Source of the DNA: Chloroflexota bacterium | GTDB taxonomy: Bacteria; Chloroflexota; Anaerolineae; Aggregatilineales; Phototrophicaceae | Direction: 5' to 3' | Length of the DNA: 64,000 nucleotides | Assembly (NCBI GenBank): GCA_011523515.1 | Contig: WTGO01000054.1 | Location: forward strand, 1 to 64,000 | Shown here: positions 46,205-56,260 of the stretch, piece after piece | Layout: every line of letters begins with the position of its first letter | Numbering within the stretch: position 1 is the first letter of the stretch | The notes under the pieces: generated by a model | What the model saw: the letters and a program-made list of their open reading frames with translations, nothing else | Told to the model about the DNA's origin: nothing | Database searches by the model: none | Made by a program: the position numbers and the translations under genes

Positions 46205-46224
46205 ATTATCTAACATTATCTAAC
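46205..46224 (+). repeat. Tandem 10-base repeat upstream of gltB
   Basis: ATTATCTAAC is repeated twice in direct, perfect succession (46205-46214 and 46215-46224). Ten bases is close to one turn of the DNA helix, as in sites for cooperative binding. It lies about 105 bases before the gltB ATG. Confidence 0.6.
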
Positions 46225-46330
46225 GGTAAATGAGTCGGGCATTGCGCTGACCTGCGGCTACGAATGCGCGTGGGATTGCGCGATGCAAGATTTTCTACAG
46301 GGACCGTTACGTTAGCCGTCAGGATGAGAA

Positions 46331-49300
46331 ATGAAACCAAACAGTCATTCCCTCAACGATCCCTTCGCTGATCTTCATCCGCTTGATCGCGAGCATCGCG
46401 ATGCATGCGCCTTGATTTGCTCGGTGCGCAAAGGCGGACAGGCGACGCACGGAAACGTAAAGCGAACAATCGAAGCCTTGACACGGATGGGCCATCGCAC
46501 CGGCTACGTCAACGGCGAAGGCGACGGCGTCGGCGTCTTGACCGATATCCCGCGTCAGCTATGGACGAAGTGGCTGGCGGAAGCCGGCTTGCGGTCTTCG
46601 CTGGCGACCGACCGCAATTTCTGGGTCGCCCATGTGATGATTCCGGCGCACGATCGCGCGCGCGCCCAATACATCGTCGATCAAATCTGCCACCAAATCA
46701 GCGAAGAGGGCCTGCACATACTCATCGACCGCGCGGGTCGGGTCAATCCACAAGTGTTGGGACCCAATGCGGAAAAGAACGAACCGGTTTTCTGGCAGAT
46801 CGCCGGCATCAATGGCCAGGTCGCGTCACAGAATCTGGATCGCACGCTATTTGAGCTGCAAGTACAGCTGGAGCGTGAGCTTGAAGTGCATTTCCCCTCT
46901 TTCTCGGCGCATAGCGTCGTCTACAAGGTGCAGGGCACGATTGAGATTCTGCGCCGCTATTATCCGGAATTGCGCGATCCCGATTACGCATCGGCGATCA
47001 CCATGGGCCATGCTCGCTACAGCACCAATACCAATCCCATATTCGAGCGCGCGCAGCCCTTCAATCTGATTGGCCACAACGGCGAATTCAACACCATCTC
47101 GCGCTTCCGGCTGGAATCGGAAATGCTCGATATCCCTATGGTTGACGCCGGCTCCGACTCGCAGGATGTTGATCGCACGATTTACGCCTTGTGCATGCGC
47201 TATGGCATGGACCTTATCGAGGCGATGGAGCATATCTTCCCGCCCTTTGAGCACGATCTCATACAGACGGCGCCGGATATTCACGCGATGTATACCGAAA
47301 TGCGCCATTCTTTCGGGCCTTTCGCCCAAGGCCCCGCCGCCGTGGTTGCCCGGCTGGGCAATCAAGCGGTCTTCAGCGTTGACGCTCTGGGATTGCGCCC
47401 CTTGTGGTTTGGCGAGACCGAGAAAGAATACTTCATTACATCGGAGCGTGGCGTATACGCGCTCGATTCGATGTCGGTCAGCCCCAAGCCGATGGCGCCC
47501 GGCGAAAAGATCGCCATGACTGTGAATACGGGCCAGCCCATTGAGGTGCTGGAATACCCGGCAATTCAACAGTACGTCTACAGCAAGCACCGCGATCGCA
47601 AACCAGCCGCTTCCGCCAATGGCGGGATTTGGCAGGCCGAATCGGCTAATGGCGGCGGTCCGGCTGCGCCAGCCTATCCGATACCCCCAAGTGGCAACGG
47701 TGGCCATGCTTTGCAAGCGCAAGCCGCTCCCGTGGCCGTGATGGAGCGCAGTCTCGAGCGGCAGAAGACCGCCACGCAACTGCCGTGGTCGGACGATCCG
47801 ATCAAGGTAAACGCCGCGGTTATGTCGGGTTTCGGCTGGGAGCGTTATCACGTTGAAATCGTTTCCGCGCTGGCGCAGAACGGCAAAGAGCAGATCGGAT
47901 CGCTGGGCTGGGATGGCCCGCTGGCCGCGCTGAGCAATACGCGCGCGAATCTGGCGGACTACTTCAAAGAAACGATTGCCGTGGTGACGAACCCGTCGAT
48001 CGACCGTGAACGCGAGCAGGCGCAATTCTCGTCTCAGGTATTGATCGGGCGCCGGCCGGATGTTGCCTCCGGGCGGGATGAAGAGGCGACGTTGATTCGC
48101 TTGCAGATACCACTCTTGCTGGAGGAAATCCAGGAATTCGATGATGCCGACACCATACGCGAAATGGCTAACAAGCATGGAACCCTGCTAATCGGCGATC
48201 TTGTCAATATCTTCCACGACCGTATCGCCTTCTTTTCCATGGGCTGCCCCATGGATACCACCGTCGATCTGGCTGTGGAGGCGCTGCAAGACAGGGCTAT
48301 CGAAGCGGTCGCCAATGGGACGGAATGCATCGTGCTGGATGACAGCGCCATCGCCAGCGGGGAAGAACTTTACATGGACCCGCTGCTGGTCGTCGCCGCC
48401 ATTGACCGAGCGCTGCGGCTGGCTGACGAGACCCCGAACCTGCGACGCCGTACTGGCATTGTTGTACGGTCCGGCGCGCTGCGAGATTTGCATGATCTGT
48501 CCATTTGCCTGAGCTTGGGCGCCAATGCGGTTCTGCCCTACGCCATGTACGCTGTATGTTTGGGAACCGCCCCGCGCGGCAGCAGGAAACCGCTCGTCGC
48601 CGAGCAGGTTGAAACCTCGTTCAGCAATACCTTGAACGCAATACACGCCGGCCTGCAGAAGATTACCTCCACGGTGGGCTGCCACGAGCTGCGCGGTTAC
48701 GGGCACAGCTTCAGTTCCATCGGCCTGTCCAAGAATATCGCCGGCTTGCTGGGTACGCCGAATTATTTCGGCTCAACTGGTCGCGGGCTCACCTGGACCT
48801 CTGTCTACGAAGATGCCCAGGAGCGCGCGCAGGAGTTCCGCGGTGAAACGCGGGCGCGGCTGAAGAATCCCGAGCGCTTTTATCCCAAGATGTGGAAAAG
48901 AGCCGAGGCGGTCGCTCATGGTGAAATGGAATTCGATGAATACACCGAAACCCTGCTGGGCCTGGAAGACAAGATGCCGGTATCGCTGCGGCATATCTTG
49001 GGCTTGAAAGAGGGCCAAACGCCGATTGAAGCTGACGAAGTTGATATCAGCATCAAGGGCTATGACATGCCGGTTCTGATCAGCGCAATGTCTTTTGGCT
49101 CACAGGGCGAGTTGGCTTACCGCTCATACGCCGAAGCGGCTCACTTGCTCAATATCATCTGTATGAACGGCGAAGGCGGAGAAATCCAGGATTTGCTAGG
49201 CAGGCACCCGCGCAACCGCGGGCAGCAAGTGGCGTCCGGGCGCTTCGGCGTCAATATAGCCTTCCTTAACGCCGCCGACTACATCGAGATCAAGATCGGC

Positions 49301-51031
49301 CAGGGCGCGAAACCGGGCGAAGGCGGCCATTTGCCCGGCTACAAAGTCACGGAGCAGATCGCTGCCGTACGCAGCACCACGCCCGGCATCGGCTTGATTT
49401 CACCGAGCAACAATCACGACCTGTATTCAATTGAAGACCTGGCGCAGCTGATCGACGAGCTGAAGACAGCCAATCCAGACGCCAAAGTCTCGGTCAAGCT
49501 GCCGGTCGTGCCCGGGATTGGCATCATCGCAGTCGGCGTGGCCAAGGCGGGCGCCGATATCATCACGATCACGGGCTACACCGGCGGCACCGGCGCCGCG
49601 CGGGCGCATGCGCTGCGCCACGTCGGCTTGCCGGCTGAAATCGGCGTTTGGCTGGCGCATCGGCATCTGATCGAGAGCGGGCTGCGGGATGATGTCGAGC
49701 TTTGGGTTGACGGCGGTATGAAGAGCGGCCGCGATGTCATCAAAATGGTATGCCTGGGGGCCAATCGCGTCGGTTTCGCCACATTGGCAATGGTCTCTCT
49801 GGGCTGCACGATTTGCCGTGGCTGCCAAGACGGCGACTGCCATGTGGGCATCACAACGCACGTGAAGACCAAAGAAGAGGCGGACAAACGTAATTTCAAA
49901 GCCTTCCGCCCCTTTGAAGAACGCGGCTCTCCGCACAGCATCGTGCATATGTTTGACGCGCTGGCAGAAGACATCCGCAAGTGGGCGGCTAAGATGGGCG
50001 TCAAGAATTTACAGGACATCGTGGGGCGCGCTGACCTGCTTTATCAGCGTTCGCATCACGATCGCGTCGACCTGACGCACTTGCTGAAACCGGTCCCGCG
50101 CGGGCAGAAGACGCCGGCGCAGCCTGGAGGCCGCCGCGTCACAAGACCGCGCAACACCGTCAGCAAGCAAATCACCGACATCATCACCGAATATGTTGCC
50201 AAAGGTGAATACGAATTGACCTATGACGATGGGCAAGTAATGGCGATGGATCGCGCCTTGGGCACGCATCTTGCTGGCGCCATCAAACGCAAGGCGATCC
50301 CGCAGACGAATCGCATCGACGCCATCAACTTGAGCTTCAGCAATTCGGCCATCCCTGGCAACGGACTGGCCGCCTTCATTGACGACCCGGTGAATGTCCT
50401 GGTCGAGGGCGGCGCGCAGGACGGCGTGGGCAAATGCGCCGCCGGCAGCAAAGTGTCCGTCCTCAAGGGGCTCAATCACAACGGGCGCCGTCTGGATGGC
50501 TCGGTCGGCAAGAGCTTCGCCTATGGCGCGCAAGGTGGCCTGTTTATCGTTCAGGGCGACGCCGATACCCGCGCCTGTATCCGCATGAGCGGCGCTGACG
50601 TCGTCTTCGGCGGAGAGATTCGCGAGCCGCTGCGCGACGATCTGGGCGGCATGGGCGCGCGGGCCAATCTCAAGGGCTACGCCTTCGAGTACATGACTTC
50701 GGGACGCGCAGTTGTTTTGGGCGATCCGGGGCCGTGGATGTGCGCCGGTATGACGGGCGGCGTGGTGTTCCAGCGGGTTCAGCCCGAAATGGGCCTGACG
50801 CTTGAAGCGATCCGCCACCGCATCGCCGCCGGCTCGGTCGTGGAGATCCAGCCGCTGGACGAAGATGGCCAAGACGATGTGCGCGAGCTGCTGAACGCCT
50901 ATATCCGCACACTTGAGGAAAATCACCAATCCAAGGAAGCCCAACCCTTGTATACGCTGTTGCGGCGGCCGGCCGATCACTTTATCAAGATCGCGCCGCC
51001 GATGGCGCATAAGATCGTCAACGAGAGCTAA
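46331..51031 (+). CDS. gltB: Glutamate synthase large subunit
   Basis: Makes glutamate from glutamine and 2-oxoglutarate. The 1566 residues hold all domains: N-terminal glutaminase whose nucleophile is probably C26 (DACALICS, so a 25-residue propeptide), a central domain, the FMN-binding synthase domain (ISAMSFGSQGELAYRS near residue 916, VKLPVVPGIGIIAVGVAKAG and TGYTGGTGAARA) and the C-terminal GXGXG domain. The 3Fe-4S ligands fit C1159-x5-C1165-x4-C1170. A Gly/Ala/Pro/Asn-rich insert lies at about 420-475. No gltD follows, so ferredoxin or a distant small subunit must supply electrons. PucR genes lie on both sides. Confidence 0.95.
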   Translation: MKPNSHSLNDPFADLHPLDREHRDACALICSVRKGGQATHGNVKRTIEALTRMGHRTGYVNGEGDGVGVLTDIPRQLWTKWLAEAGLRSSLATDRNFWVAHVMIPAHDRARAQYIVDQICHQISEEGLHILIDRAGRVNPQVLGPNAEKNEPVFWQIAGINGQVASQNLDRTLFELQVQLERELEVHFPSFSAHSVVYKVQGTIEILRRYYPELRDPDYASAITMGHARYSTNTNPIFERAQPFNLIGHNGEFNTISRFRLESEMLDIPMVDAGSDSQDVDRTIYALCMRYGMDLIEAMEHIFPPFEHDLIQTAPDIHAMYTEMRHSFGPFAQGPAAVVARLGNQAVFSVDALGLRPLWFGETEKEYFITSERGVYALDSMSVSPKPMAPGEKIAMTVNTGQPIEVLEYPAIQQYVYSKHRDRKPAASANGGIWQAESANGGGPAAPAYPIPPSGNGGHALQAQAAPVAVMERSLERQKTATQLPWSDDPIKVNAAVMSGFGWERYHVEIVSALAQNGKEQIGSLGWDGPLAALSNTRANLADYFKETIAVVTNPSIDREREQAQFSSQVLIGRRPDVASGRDEEATLIRLQIPLLLEEIQEFDDADTIREMANKHGTLLIGDLVNIFHDRIAFFSMGCPMDTTVDLAVEALQDRAIEAVANGTECIVLDDSAIASGEELYMDPLLVVAAIDRALRLADETPNLRRRTGIVVRSGALRDLHDLSICLSLGANAVLPYAMYAVCLGTAPRGSRKPLVAEQVETSFSNTLNAIHAGLQKITSTVGCHELRGYGHSFSSIGLSKNIAGLLGTPNYFGSTGRGLTWTSVYEDAQERAQEFRGETRARLKNPERFYPKMWKRAEAVAHGEMEFDEYTETLLGLEDKMPVSLRHILGLKEGQTPIEADEVDISIKGYDMPVLISAMSFGSQGELAYRSYAEAAHLLNIICMNGEGGEIQDLLGRHPRNRGQQVASGRFGVNIAFLNAADYIEIKIGQGAKPGEGGHLPGYKVTEQIAAVRSTTPGIGLISPSNNHDLYSIEDLAQLIDELKTANPDAKVSVKLPVVPGIGIIAVGVAKAGADIITITGYTGGTGAARAHALRHVGLPAEIGVWLAHRHLIESGLRDDVELWVDGGMKSGRDVIKMVCLGANRVGFATLAMVSLGCTICRGCQDGDCHVGITTHVKTKEEADKRNFKAFRPFEERGSPHSIVHMFDALAEDIRKWAAKMGVKNLQDIVGRADLLYQRSHHDRVDLTHLLKPVPRGQKTPAQPGGRRVTRPRNTVSKQITDIITEYVAKGEYELTYDDGQVMAMDRALGTHLAGAIKRKAIPQTNRIDAINLSFSNSAIPGNGLAAFIDDPVNVLVEGGAQDGVGKCAAGSKVSVLKGLNHNGRRLDGSVGKSFAYGAQGGLFIVQGDADTRACIRMSGADVVFGGEIREPLRDDLGGMGARANLKGYAFEYMTSGRAVVLGDPGPWMCAGMTGGVVFQRVQPEMGLTLEAIRHRIAAGSVVEIQPLDEDGQDDVRELLNAYIRTLEENHQSKEAQPLYTLLRRPADHFIKIAPPMAHKIVNES

Positions 51032-51039
51032 TGAGCCAA

Positions 51040-51071
51040 AAGAGCTGCTGACAGCAAAATCAGCAGCTTTT
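51040..51071. terminator. Bidirectional terminator between gltB and pucR
   Basis: AGCTGCTG (51043-51050) pairs with CAGCAGCT (51061-51068) and the stem extends to 11 bp including one wobble, with a 10-base loop. A T run follows on the plus strand and a matching A run flanks the other side. It lies between two convergent stop codons. Confidence 0.85.
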
Positions 51072-51096
51072 CATTTACCCACGTTGCCTGACGGAT

Positions 51097-52749
51097 TCAG
51101 GCTGTAACCGGCTCGCCCGGAATCGTTGCCAAAACGCGCTGCGTCTTCAATGCAAGGTGCAGGATCAGCCGGTTGTCGGAATCGTCCAGGTCCATCTTTG
51201 TCAGATCGGCGATGCGCTCCAAGCGATAGACGAGCGTATTGCGATGCACGTCGAGCTCCTGCGCCGCGCGGGCCAAATTGCCGTTGGCGGCGAAGAAGCC
51301 GCTGAGCGTCCTGATCAAGTCGCTCTGTTTGCGCCTGTCATGCGCGACCAAGGGGCCCAGCGCATCGTCGTAGAATTGCTGCAAGTATTCCAGATTGCGT
51401 TCCTTCAGCGCTAAAAGCAGCTGATAGAGTTTCAGATCGCCGTAGAAGGTTGTGGAATCGCGGTCGCTCAGTTCGTGGGCGATGACGACGGCGTCCTTGG
51501 CTTCCCGGTAGGCTTCACGCAGGTTGGACAGGCCGGCAGTCGGACGGCTGATACCCGCGGCTACCAAACCATTGGGAAAGCGCGAGGCCAGCTGGTCGCG
51601 CACGGCTTCAACCGACGAGCGCGCGCGTGACAGGGCGCTGCCGTCATCTTCAAGCGGATACAAGCCGACAATGGCATCGACATACTGCCCGACCGCCCCG
51701 CTGACGCCGCGCCGCGATACATCGTCGCGAACCAATGAGATCACTGTGTCCAGCGGCAAGGACTGCCCGGCATCGTTGACTGCGCGGTAGACGGCCACCA
51801 CATAGTGCTCGCCCGGTTCGAAACCGGCCTGTTGCGCGCGGGCGCGCAGAAGGTCGTCATCGGCCGGCGTGCCACTCAGCCACATCTGAATCCAATCGCC
51901 GCGCGTCTGCTCCACCGCCGAGGCGATGGCGCGATTCTTGGCCATCTCGATAGCGCAAACATCGGCGCCATAAGTCAGCACCAGCCGGTCGAACTCGTTC
52001 AGATTTTCGTCGTTGTCGACCAGGGAGAGGTAGCCGGCTACACGCTTCTCGACCTTCAGTACGGTGGTGTAGCCCAGCGGACTGGAGCTGATCGCGTTTG
52101 TTAGTTCCGCGCCCTTCTTGGCCAGCCAATCAAGAAACTCCTGACTTTCAGTCTGAACGTTTTGATTGCGCCCGTTCAGGCTGCGCCGACCCACGTACGG
52201 CAAAATCCGGGTAATCATGGCGCCCGCGTCATTGTGAATTACTATCGGTTTTCCGGTTGAACGCGACATCACTTGCAGCAGACTATTGAGGTCGCGATTC
52301 TCTGCCGACAAACGCGTCAGCTGCCGTTGTATTTCAATCGCGCGTTCGGTGAGGCGCGCCGACTGATTTAGAATCAAGGCGTTAACCGCGCGCTCAATTG
52401 TGGTCAGGCTGGTATCGTCCGGCGCGGTCAAAAGAGCAAGCCGGCAATCGTTCGCGCTGTCGATGGCGTCTTGATCGACATCACCGGTCGCCAGAACAGC
52501 GCTGACGCCAAAGTCCGCCAGCTGCCGCACGACATTCGCCAAGGTGAGGCGGCTGTCGAAGCTGCGCAGCACATCCATCGAAACCAGCGCCAGTTCGCCG
52601 CCGTAGATATCCGGGAATACCGGCGGCTGCGCGCGAATGGTGATCGACCAATTGACGTCAGTTTCCGGATCACCCGCGACGATACTGGCGCCAAGCGGCA
52701 AAGAGTAACGCAGCAGCGACTGAATGGTAGCGGTGTTTTTATCTGACAT
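51097..52749 (-). CDS. PucR-family transcriptional regulator, downstream of gltB
   Basis: A 550-residue paralogue of the regulator at 44370. Its N-terminal sensory domain (about residues 10-130) is diverged. The C-terminal helix-turn-helix has FFAANGNLARAAQELDVHRNT followed by LVYRLERIADLTKMD, similar to the first. The middle holds the GGDEF-like part (YVVAVYRAVNDAG). ATG at 52749 is preferred over the longer frame to 52869 because the latter would include a hydrophobic polar-free stretch unlike the family. It converges on gltB and has its own promoter. Confidence 0.88.
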   Translation of the reverse strand: MSDKNTATIQSLLRYSLPLGASIVAGDPETDVNWSITIRAQPPVFPDIYGGELALVSMDVLRSFDSRLTLANVVRQLADFGVSAVLATGDVDQDAIDSANDCRLALLTAPDDTSLTTIERAVNALILNQSARLTERAIEIQRQLTRLSAENRDLNSLLQVMSRSTGKPIVIHNDAGAMITRILPYVGRRSLNGRNQNVQTESQEFLDWLAKKGAELTNAISSSPLGYTTVLKVEKRVAGYLSLVDNDENLNEFDRLVLTYGADVCAIEMAKNRAIASAVEQTRGDWIQMWLSGTPADDDLLRARAQQAGFEPGEHYVVAVYRAVNDAGQSLPLDTVISLVRDDVSRRGVSGAVGQYVDAIVGLYPLEDDGSALSRARSSVEAVRDQLASRFPNGLVAAGISRPTAGLSNLREAYREAKDAVVIAHELSDRDSTTFYGDLKLYQLLLALKERNLEYLQQFYDDALGPLVAHDRRKQSDLIRTLSGFFAANGNLARAAQELDVHRNTLVYRLERIADLTKMDLDDSDNRLILHLALKTQRVLATIPGEPVTA

Positions 52750-52840
52750 GGCTAAATTCCAGTCCAAGCCGATATGGCTCTTTAGGTCACTATGACAAAG
52801 CGGCGCCAGAAATAAACAGTATGCCAAAGCAGTTTTGTAA

Positions 52841-52869
52841 ATTATAACCAATTGTAGTCTGTCATGCAA
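52841..52869 (-). promoter_or_regulatory. Candidate promoter of the second pucR gene
   Basis: On the minus strand TTGCAT (52869-52864) is followed at exactly 17 bases by TATAAT (52846-52841). The start would fall near 52834, giving an 85-base leader. It lies immediately after the ileS terminator. Confidence 0.75.
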
Positions 52870-52871
52870 GC

Positions 52872-52910
52872 AAAAAAACAGGGCGAATCTGGACTATCAA
52901 TCCGCCCCGT
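52872..52910 (-). terminator. Intrinsic terminator of ileS
   Basis: Read on the minus strand, an 11-bp stem (52910-52900 with 52888-52878, two G-U pairs) is followed by seven T bases (52878-52872). It begins about 27 bases after the ileS stop. Confidence 0.88.
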
Positions 52911-52936
52911 AGCGAAACTTGTCAAATATAACTAAA

Positions 52937-55900
52937 TCAGCGCGCGCGTTTGACTCCGATCGTCAAGGCTTCGCCCTTCACGTCTTCAAGCGTTTCGCTG
53001 ACGAAGTCATCGGCGATTTCACCGGCGGTCAAGCTGTCGGCCAAGGTCTCCTGGCTGATATAGCCGCTAAACAGCTGCATCACCGCGTCGATTGCGCTTG
53101 ACGCGTCGGCGTATACAATCTCGATACGATCATCCAGCGCGAAGTCGGCGGTCTTGCGCAGATTCTGGATGCGGCGGATTACCTCGCGCGCCAGCCCCTC
53201 CTCTACCAGGTCCGATGTCAGTGTCATATCCAGCGCTACAACATAACCATTGTCTTCAATGGCCCCGGCCGGCGATTCAAGCGTAACCTTGACCTCGCAC
53301 TCTTCGTTGCGGATTTCATAGGCGGCGCCGTTGAGCTCCAGCGTGATGTCGTCCCCAGCCAGCAGGCGCTCCGCGAATGTACGCACGAAGTCTTGCTCGC
53401 CATCGCGCAAGGCGGCCTGAATCGCTTTGAAGTCTTTGCCGAATTTCTTGCCCAGAAATCGTGGCAGCGGATTCAAGCTGTAAACAGTCGCCGACTCGTA
53501 CTCGCTGGCTTCGTCCGCGCCCATGACGCTGACGGATTTCAGGTTCAGCTCGCCCTTGATAAGCTCCGCGTGCCGCTCGATGATTGACGCTTCCGAGATA
53601 TCGCGCAGGGCAAACTGCGCGCCGGCCAAGGGCTGGCGTACGCCCGTCTGCACGGCATTGCGCGCCGACAAGCCCAAGCTGACCAGCCGCCGAACCAGCG
53701 CCATTTCATTGATTAGCGCCTGGTCAATCAGCGATTCGTTGATCGCTGGCCAGCGGGACAGGTGCACGCTATCCGGCTGCGACCGGTCGCGGTCGGCAAC
53801 CAGGTTGCGATACATGGCTTCGCTGAGGAATGGCATGGTGGGCGCCAGCAGCTTGGCCAAAGTCGTCAGCGCCTCGTACAAGGTCGCGTAGGCAGCCAAT
53901 TTGCTGTCATCAATCTCGCTTTTCCAAAAGCGGTCGCGGCTCAAGCGCACATACCAATTGCTCAGGCGCTCCACAAAATCTTCGATGGGACGGGTCGCGT
54001 TCACGGCGTCATAATCTTCGAAGGCCGCGGTCACATCCCTCACCAGCGAATTCAACTCCGCCAGCAGCCACTGATCCAGCAGGTCGCGGTTGGCGACATC
54101 GGGCCTCGGCGCGGACGGCGTCCAGTCGTCAATGTTGGCGTAGGCGACAAAGAAGCTGTAGGTATTCCAGAGCGTCGACCAGAACTTCTTGATCACGTCG
54201 CTCACCGTGTTGAGCGAGAAACGGCGCGAGTCGCCGGGCGGGCCCGATGTGTACATATACCAGCGGAAGGCATCCGCGCCGTTCTGCTCCAGCACCACCC
54301 AAGGGTCGATGGCGTTGCCTTTGCTCTTGGACATTTTCTGGCCCTGTTCGTCGAGAATATGACCCAGGCAGATGACGTTGCGGAAGGCGACCGTCTCGAA
54401 CAACATCGAGGCGATCGCATGCAGGCTGTAGAACCAGCCGCGCGTCTGATCGACCGCTTCGCAGATATAATCGGCCGGATGCTGCTCCTCCAGGATTTCG
54501 CTGTTGCGCTGGGGATAGGCCCACTGCGCCACTTGCATCGCGCCGCTGTCAAACCAGACATCGATGACCTCCGGCACGCGCCGCATGGTGCCGCCTTCGC
54601 CGTTGGGATTCTCAAAGGTGACCTCGTCCACGTAGGGACGATGCAGATCCAGCTCGCCAAGATCTTTGCCGGCCAGTTCGCTCAATTCTTCCACGCTGCC
54701 GACGCAGAGCATTTCGCCGGTCGTGTCGTCGACCCAGACGGGCAGCGGCGTACCCCAGTAACGCTCGCGCCCCAGCGACCATTCCTTGAGATCTTCCAGC
54801 CAGTTTCCGAAGCGCCCGTCACGCACGTGCTCGGGCACCCACTTGACGGTCCGGTTGAGGTCGATCATGGTCTGCTTGTACTTCAGCGTGTCAATGAACC
54901 AGGTCTCGCGCGCGAAATACATCAGCGGAGAGCCATCGCGCCAGTTATGCGGATAGGTGTGTTCGTACGACTCGTGACGGTACATCAAACCGCGCTCGAC
55001 CAGGTCCCGGATGATATGAGGGTCGGCGTCTTTGAACCACATGCCGCGGAAATTCGCGACCGCCTCGATAAAGCAGCCGGATTCGTCGACCGTGATCAGG
55101 ACCGGAAAGTCGTGCTTGCGCCCGGTCTCCAGATCATCCACGCCATAGGCCGGCGCCGTGTGCACAATGCCGGTGCCGTCTTGCGTGCTAACGTAGTCAG
55201 CCGTCACGACATAAGCATAATCCTGCTCAACCGGCAGGAAATTATACAGCGGCTTGTAGCGCCAGCCTTGCAGGTCACGCCCTTTCAAGCGCTCCACTAC
55301 TTTGTAATCGTCCAGGTCGACCAGTACTTTGTCCATCAGCGCTTCAGCGAGGATCAGCTGCTCGACGCCTTCACCATCGGTCGATGGCCCTTCGACGCAG
55401 ACATAGTCGACATCTTCGCCTACCGCCAAGGCGACGTTCGCGGGCAAGGTCCAGGGCGTTGTCGTCCAGGCCAGGAGATAGACGCCGGGACGATCTTGCA
55501 CTGGAAAACGGACGTAGATACTTGGATCTACGATTGTTTCGTAGCCCTGCGCCACCTCGTGGCTGCTGAGCGGCGTGCCGGACGACGGGCTATAGGGCAC
55601 CACTTTGTGGCCGCGGTAGAGCAAGCCCTTGTTCCAAAATTGTTTGAGAATCCACCAGACGCTCTCGATATAGTCGTTGGAAAAGGTGACGTAGGCGTCA
55701 TCGAGATTGACCCAAAAGGCGGTGCGCTCGGTCAGCTTTTCCCATTCGGTAATGTGGCGAAAGACGTTGGCGCGGCACATGGCGTTAAACTTGGCCACGC
55801 CGTATTCTTCGATCTCCGCCTTGCTCTCAAAGCCCAGCTCTTTCTGCACTTCAATTTCGACCGGCAGGCCGTGGGTATCCCAGCCGCCGCGCCGCATACA

Positions 55901-56143
55901 GTAGTAACCCTGCATCACTTTGTAACGCGGGAACATGTCTTTGAAGGCGCGCGACATTACGTGGTGGCTGCCCGGCGTGCCATTTGCCGTCGGCGGCCCT
56001 TCGTAGAAGACGTAACGGGGCGCGTCTTCACGCCCTTCAGTCGTGCGTTCAAATATGCGGTGATAGCGCCAGAAGTCCAGTTGCTGCTGTTCCAGGCGAT
56101 TGATGACTTCGCTGTTAACTTGCGAGTTTACTTCCCTAAACAT
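52937..56143 (-). CDS. ileS: Isoleucyl-tRNA synthetase
   Basis: Charges tRNA-Ile in the cytosol. The 1068 residues hold a HIGH-type motif (TPGSHHVMSR near residue 57), GWDTHGLPVEIEVQKELG, the editing domain and the KMSKS loop (QKMSKSKGNAIDPW near residue 602). The length and the GWDTHGLPVEIEVQ region fit the type 2 IleRS group, but that class is inferred. The ATG at 56143 has only a weak site (GGAG about 11 bases upstream). A very good ribosome site lies further upstream at a short open frame, described next. Confidence 0.96.
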   Translation of the reverse strand: MFREVNSQVNSEVINRLEQQQLDFWRYHRIFERTTEGREDAPRYVFYEGPPTANGTPGSHHVMSRAFKDMFPRYKVMQGYYCMRRGGWDTHGLPVEIEVQKELGFESKAEIEEYGVAKFNAMCRANVFRHITEWEKLTERTAFWVNLDDAYVTFSNDYIESVWWILKQFWNKGLLYRGHKVVPYSPSSGTPLSSHEVAQGYETIVDPSIYVRFPVQDRPGVYLLAWTTTPWTLPANVALAVGEDVDYVCVEGPSTDGEGVEQLILAEALMDKVLVDLDDYKVVERLKGRDLQGWRYKPLYNFLPVEQDYAYVVTADYVSTQDGTGIVHTAPAYGVDDLETGRKHDFPVLITVDESGCFIEAVANFRGMWFKDADPHIIRDLVERGLMYRHESYEHTYPHNWRDGSPLMYFARETWFIDTLKYKQTMIDLNRTVKWVPEHVRDGRFGNWLEDLKEWSLGRERYWGTPLPVWVDDTTGEMLCVGSVEELSELAGKDLGELDLHRPYVDEVTFENPNGEGGTMRRVPEVIDVWFDSGAMQVAQWAYPQRNSEILEEQHPADYICEAVDQTRGWFYSLHAIASMLFETVAFRNVICLGHILDEQGQKMSKSKGNAIDPWVVLEQNGADAFRWYMYTSGPPGDSRRFSLNTVSDVIKKFWSTLWNTYSFFVAYANIDDWTPSAPRPDVANRDLLDQWLLAELNSLVRDVTAAFEDYDAVNATRPIEDFVERLSNWYVRLSRDRFWKSEIDDSKLAAYATLYEALTTLAKLLAPTMPFLSEAMYRNLVADRDRSQPDSVHLSRWPAINESLIDQALINEMALVRRLVSLGLSARNAVQTGVRQPLAGAQFALRDISEASIIERHAELIKGELNLKSVSVMGADEASEYESATVYSLNPLPRFLGKKFGKDFKAIQAALRDGEQDFVRTFAERLLAGDDITLELNGAAYEIRNEECEVKVTLESPAGAIEDNGYVVALDMTLTSDLVEEGLAREVIRRIQNLRKTADFALDDRIEIVYADASSAIDAVMQLFSGYISQETLADSLTAGEIADDFVSETLEDVKGEALTIGVKRAR

Positions 56144-56200
56144 AACGTACGTTCACTCCATGCCATTGATACCTTGTCGCATACTGCTGAATCCGAATCC

Positions 56201-56260
56201 TTATCGCAACTCTTGTATCAATGCGGCAATGGCCCGCGGTGTGTAAACATGCGACACCAC
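56201..56260 (-). CDS. Possible leader peptide upstream of ileS
   Basis: A 19-residue open frame starts with GTG at 56260, seven bases after the strong site GAGGAGG (56274-56268), and ends at 56201, 57 bases before the ileS ATG. The peptide contains AIAALIQ, so two of its residues are Ile. The excellent ribosome site is wasted unless this frame is used. It could control ileS by coupling or attenuation. Alternatively it is an accident of a richer purine tract. Only the sequence layout supports it. Confidence 0.4.
   Translation of the reverse strand: MVSHVYTPRAIAALIQELR

Larger units (their letters stand above)
46017..46330. other. Leader region of gltB
   Basis: A 314-base gap between the PucR gene and gltB. 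No gene is visible. It contains an inverted repeat (46154-46172), two perfect tandem 10-base repeats (46205-46224) and a TAGAAT -10-like hexamer at 46181-46186 without a well-spaced -35 box. Its length and symmetry suggest regulation. Confidence 0.6.
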
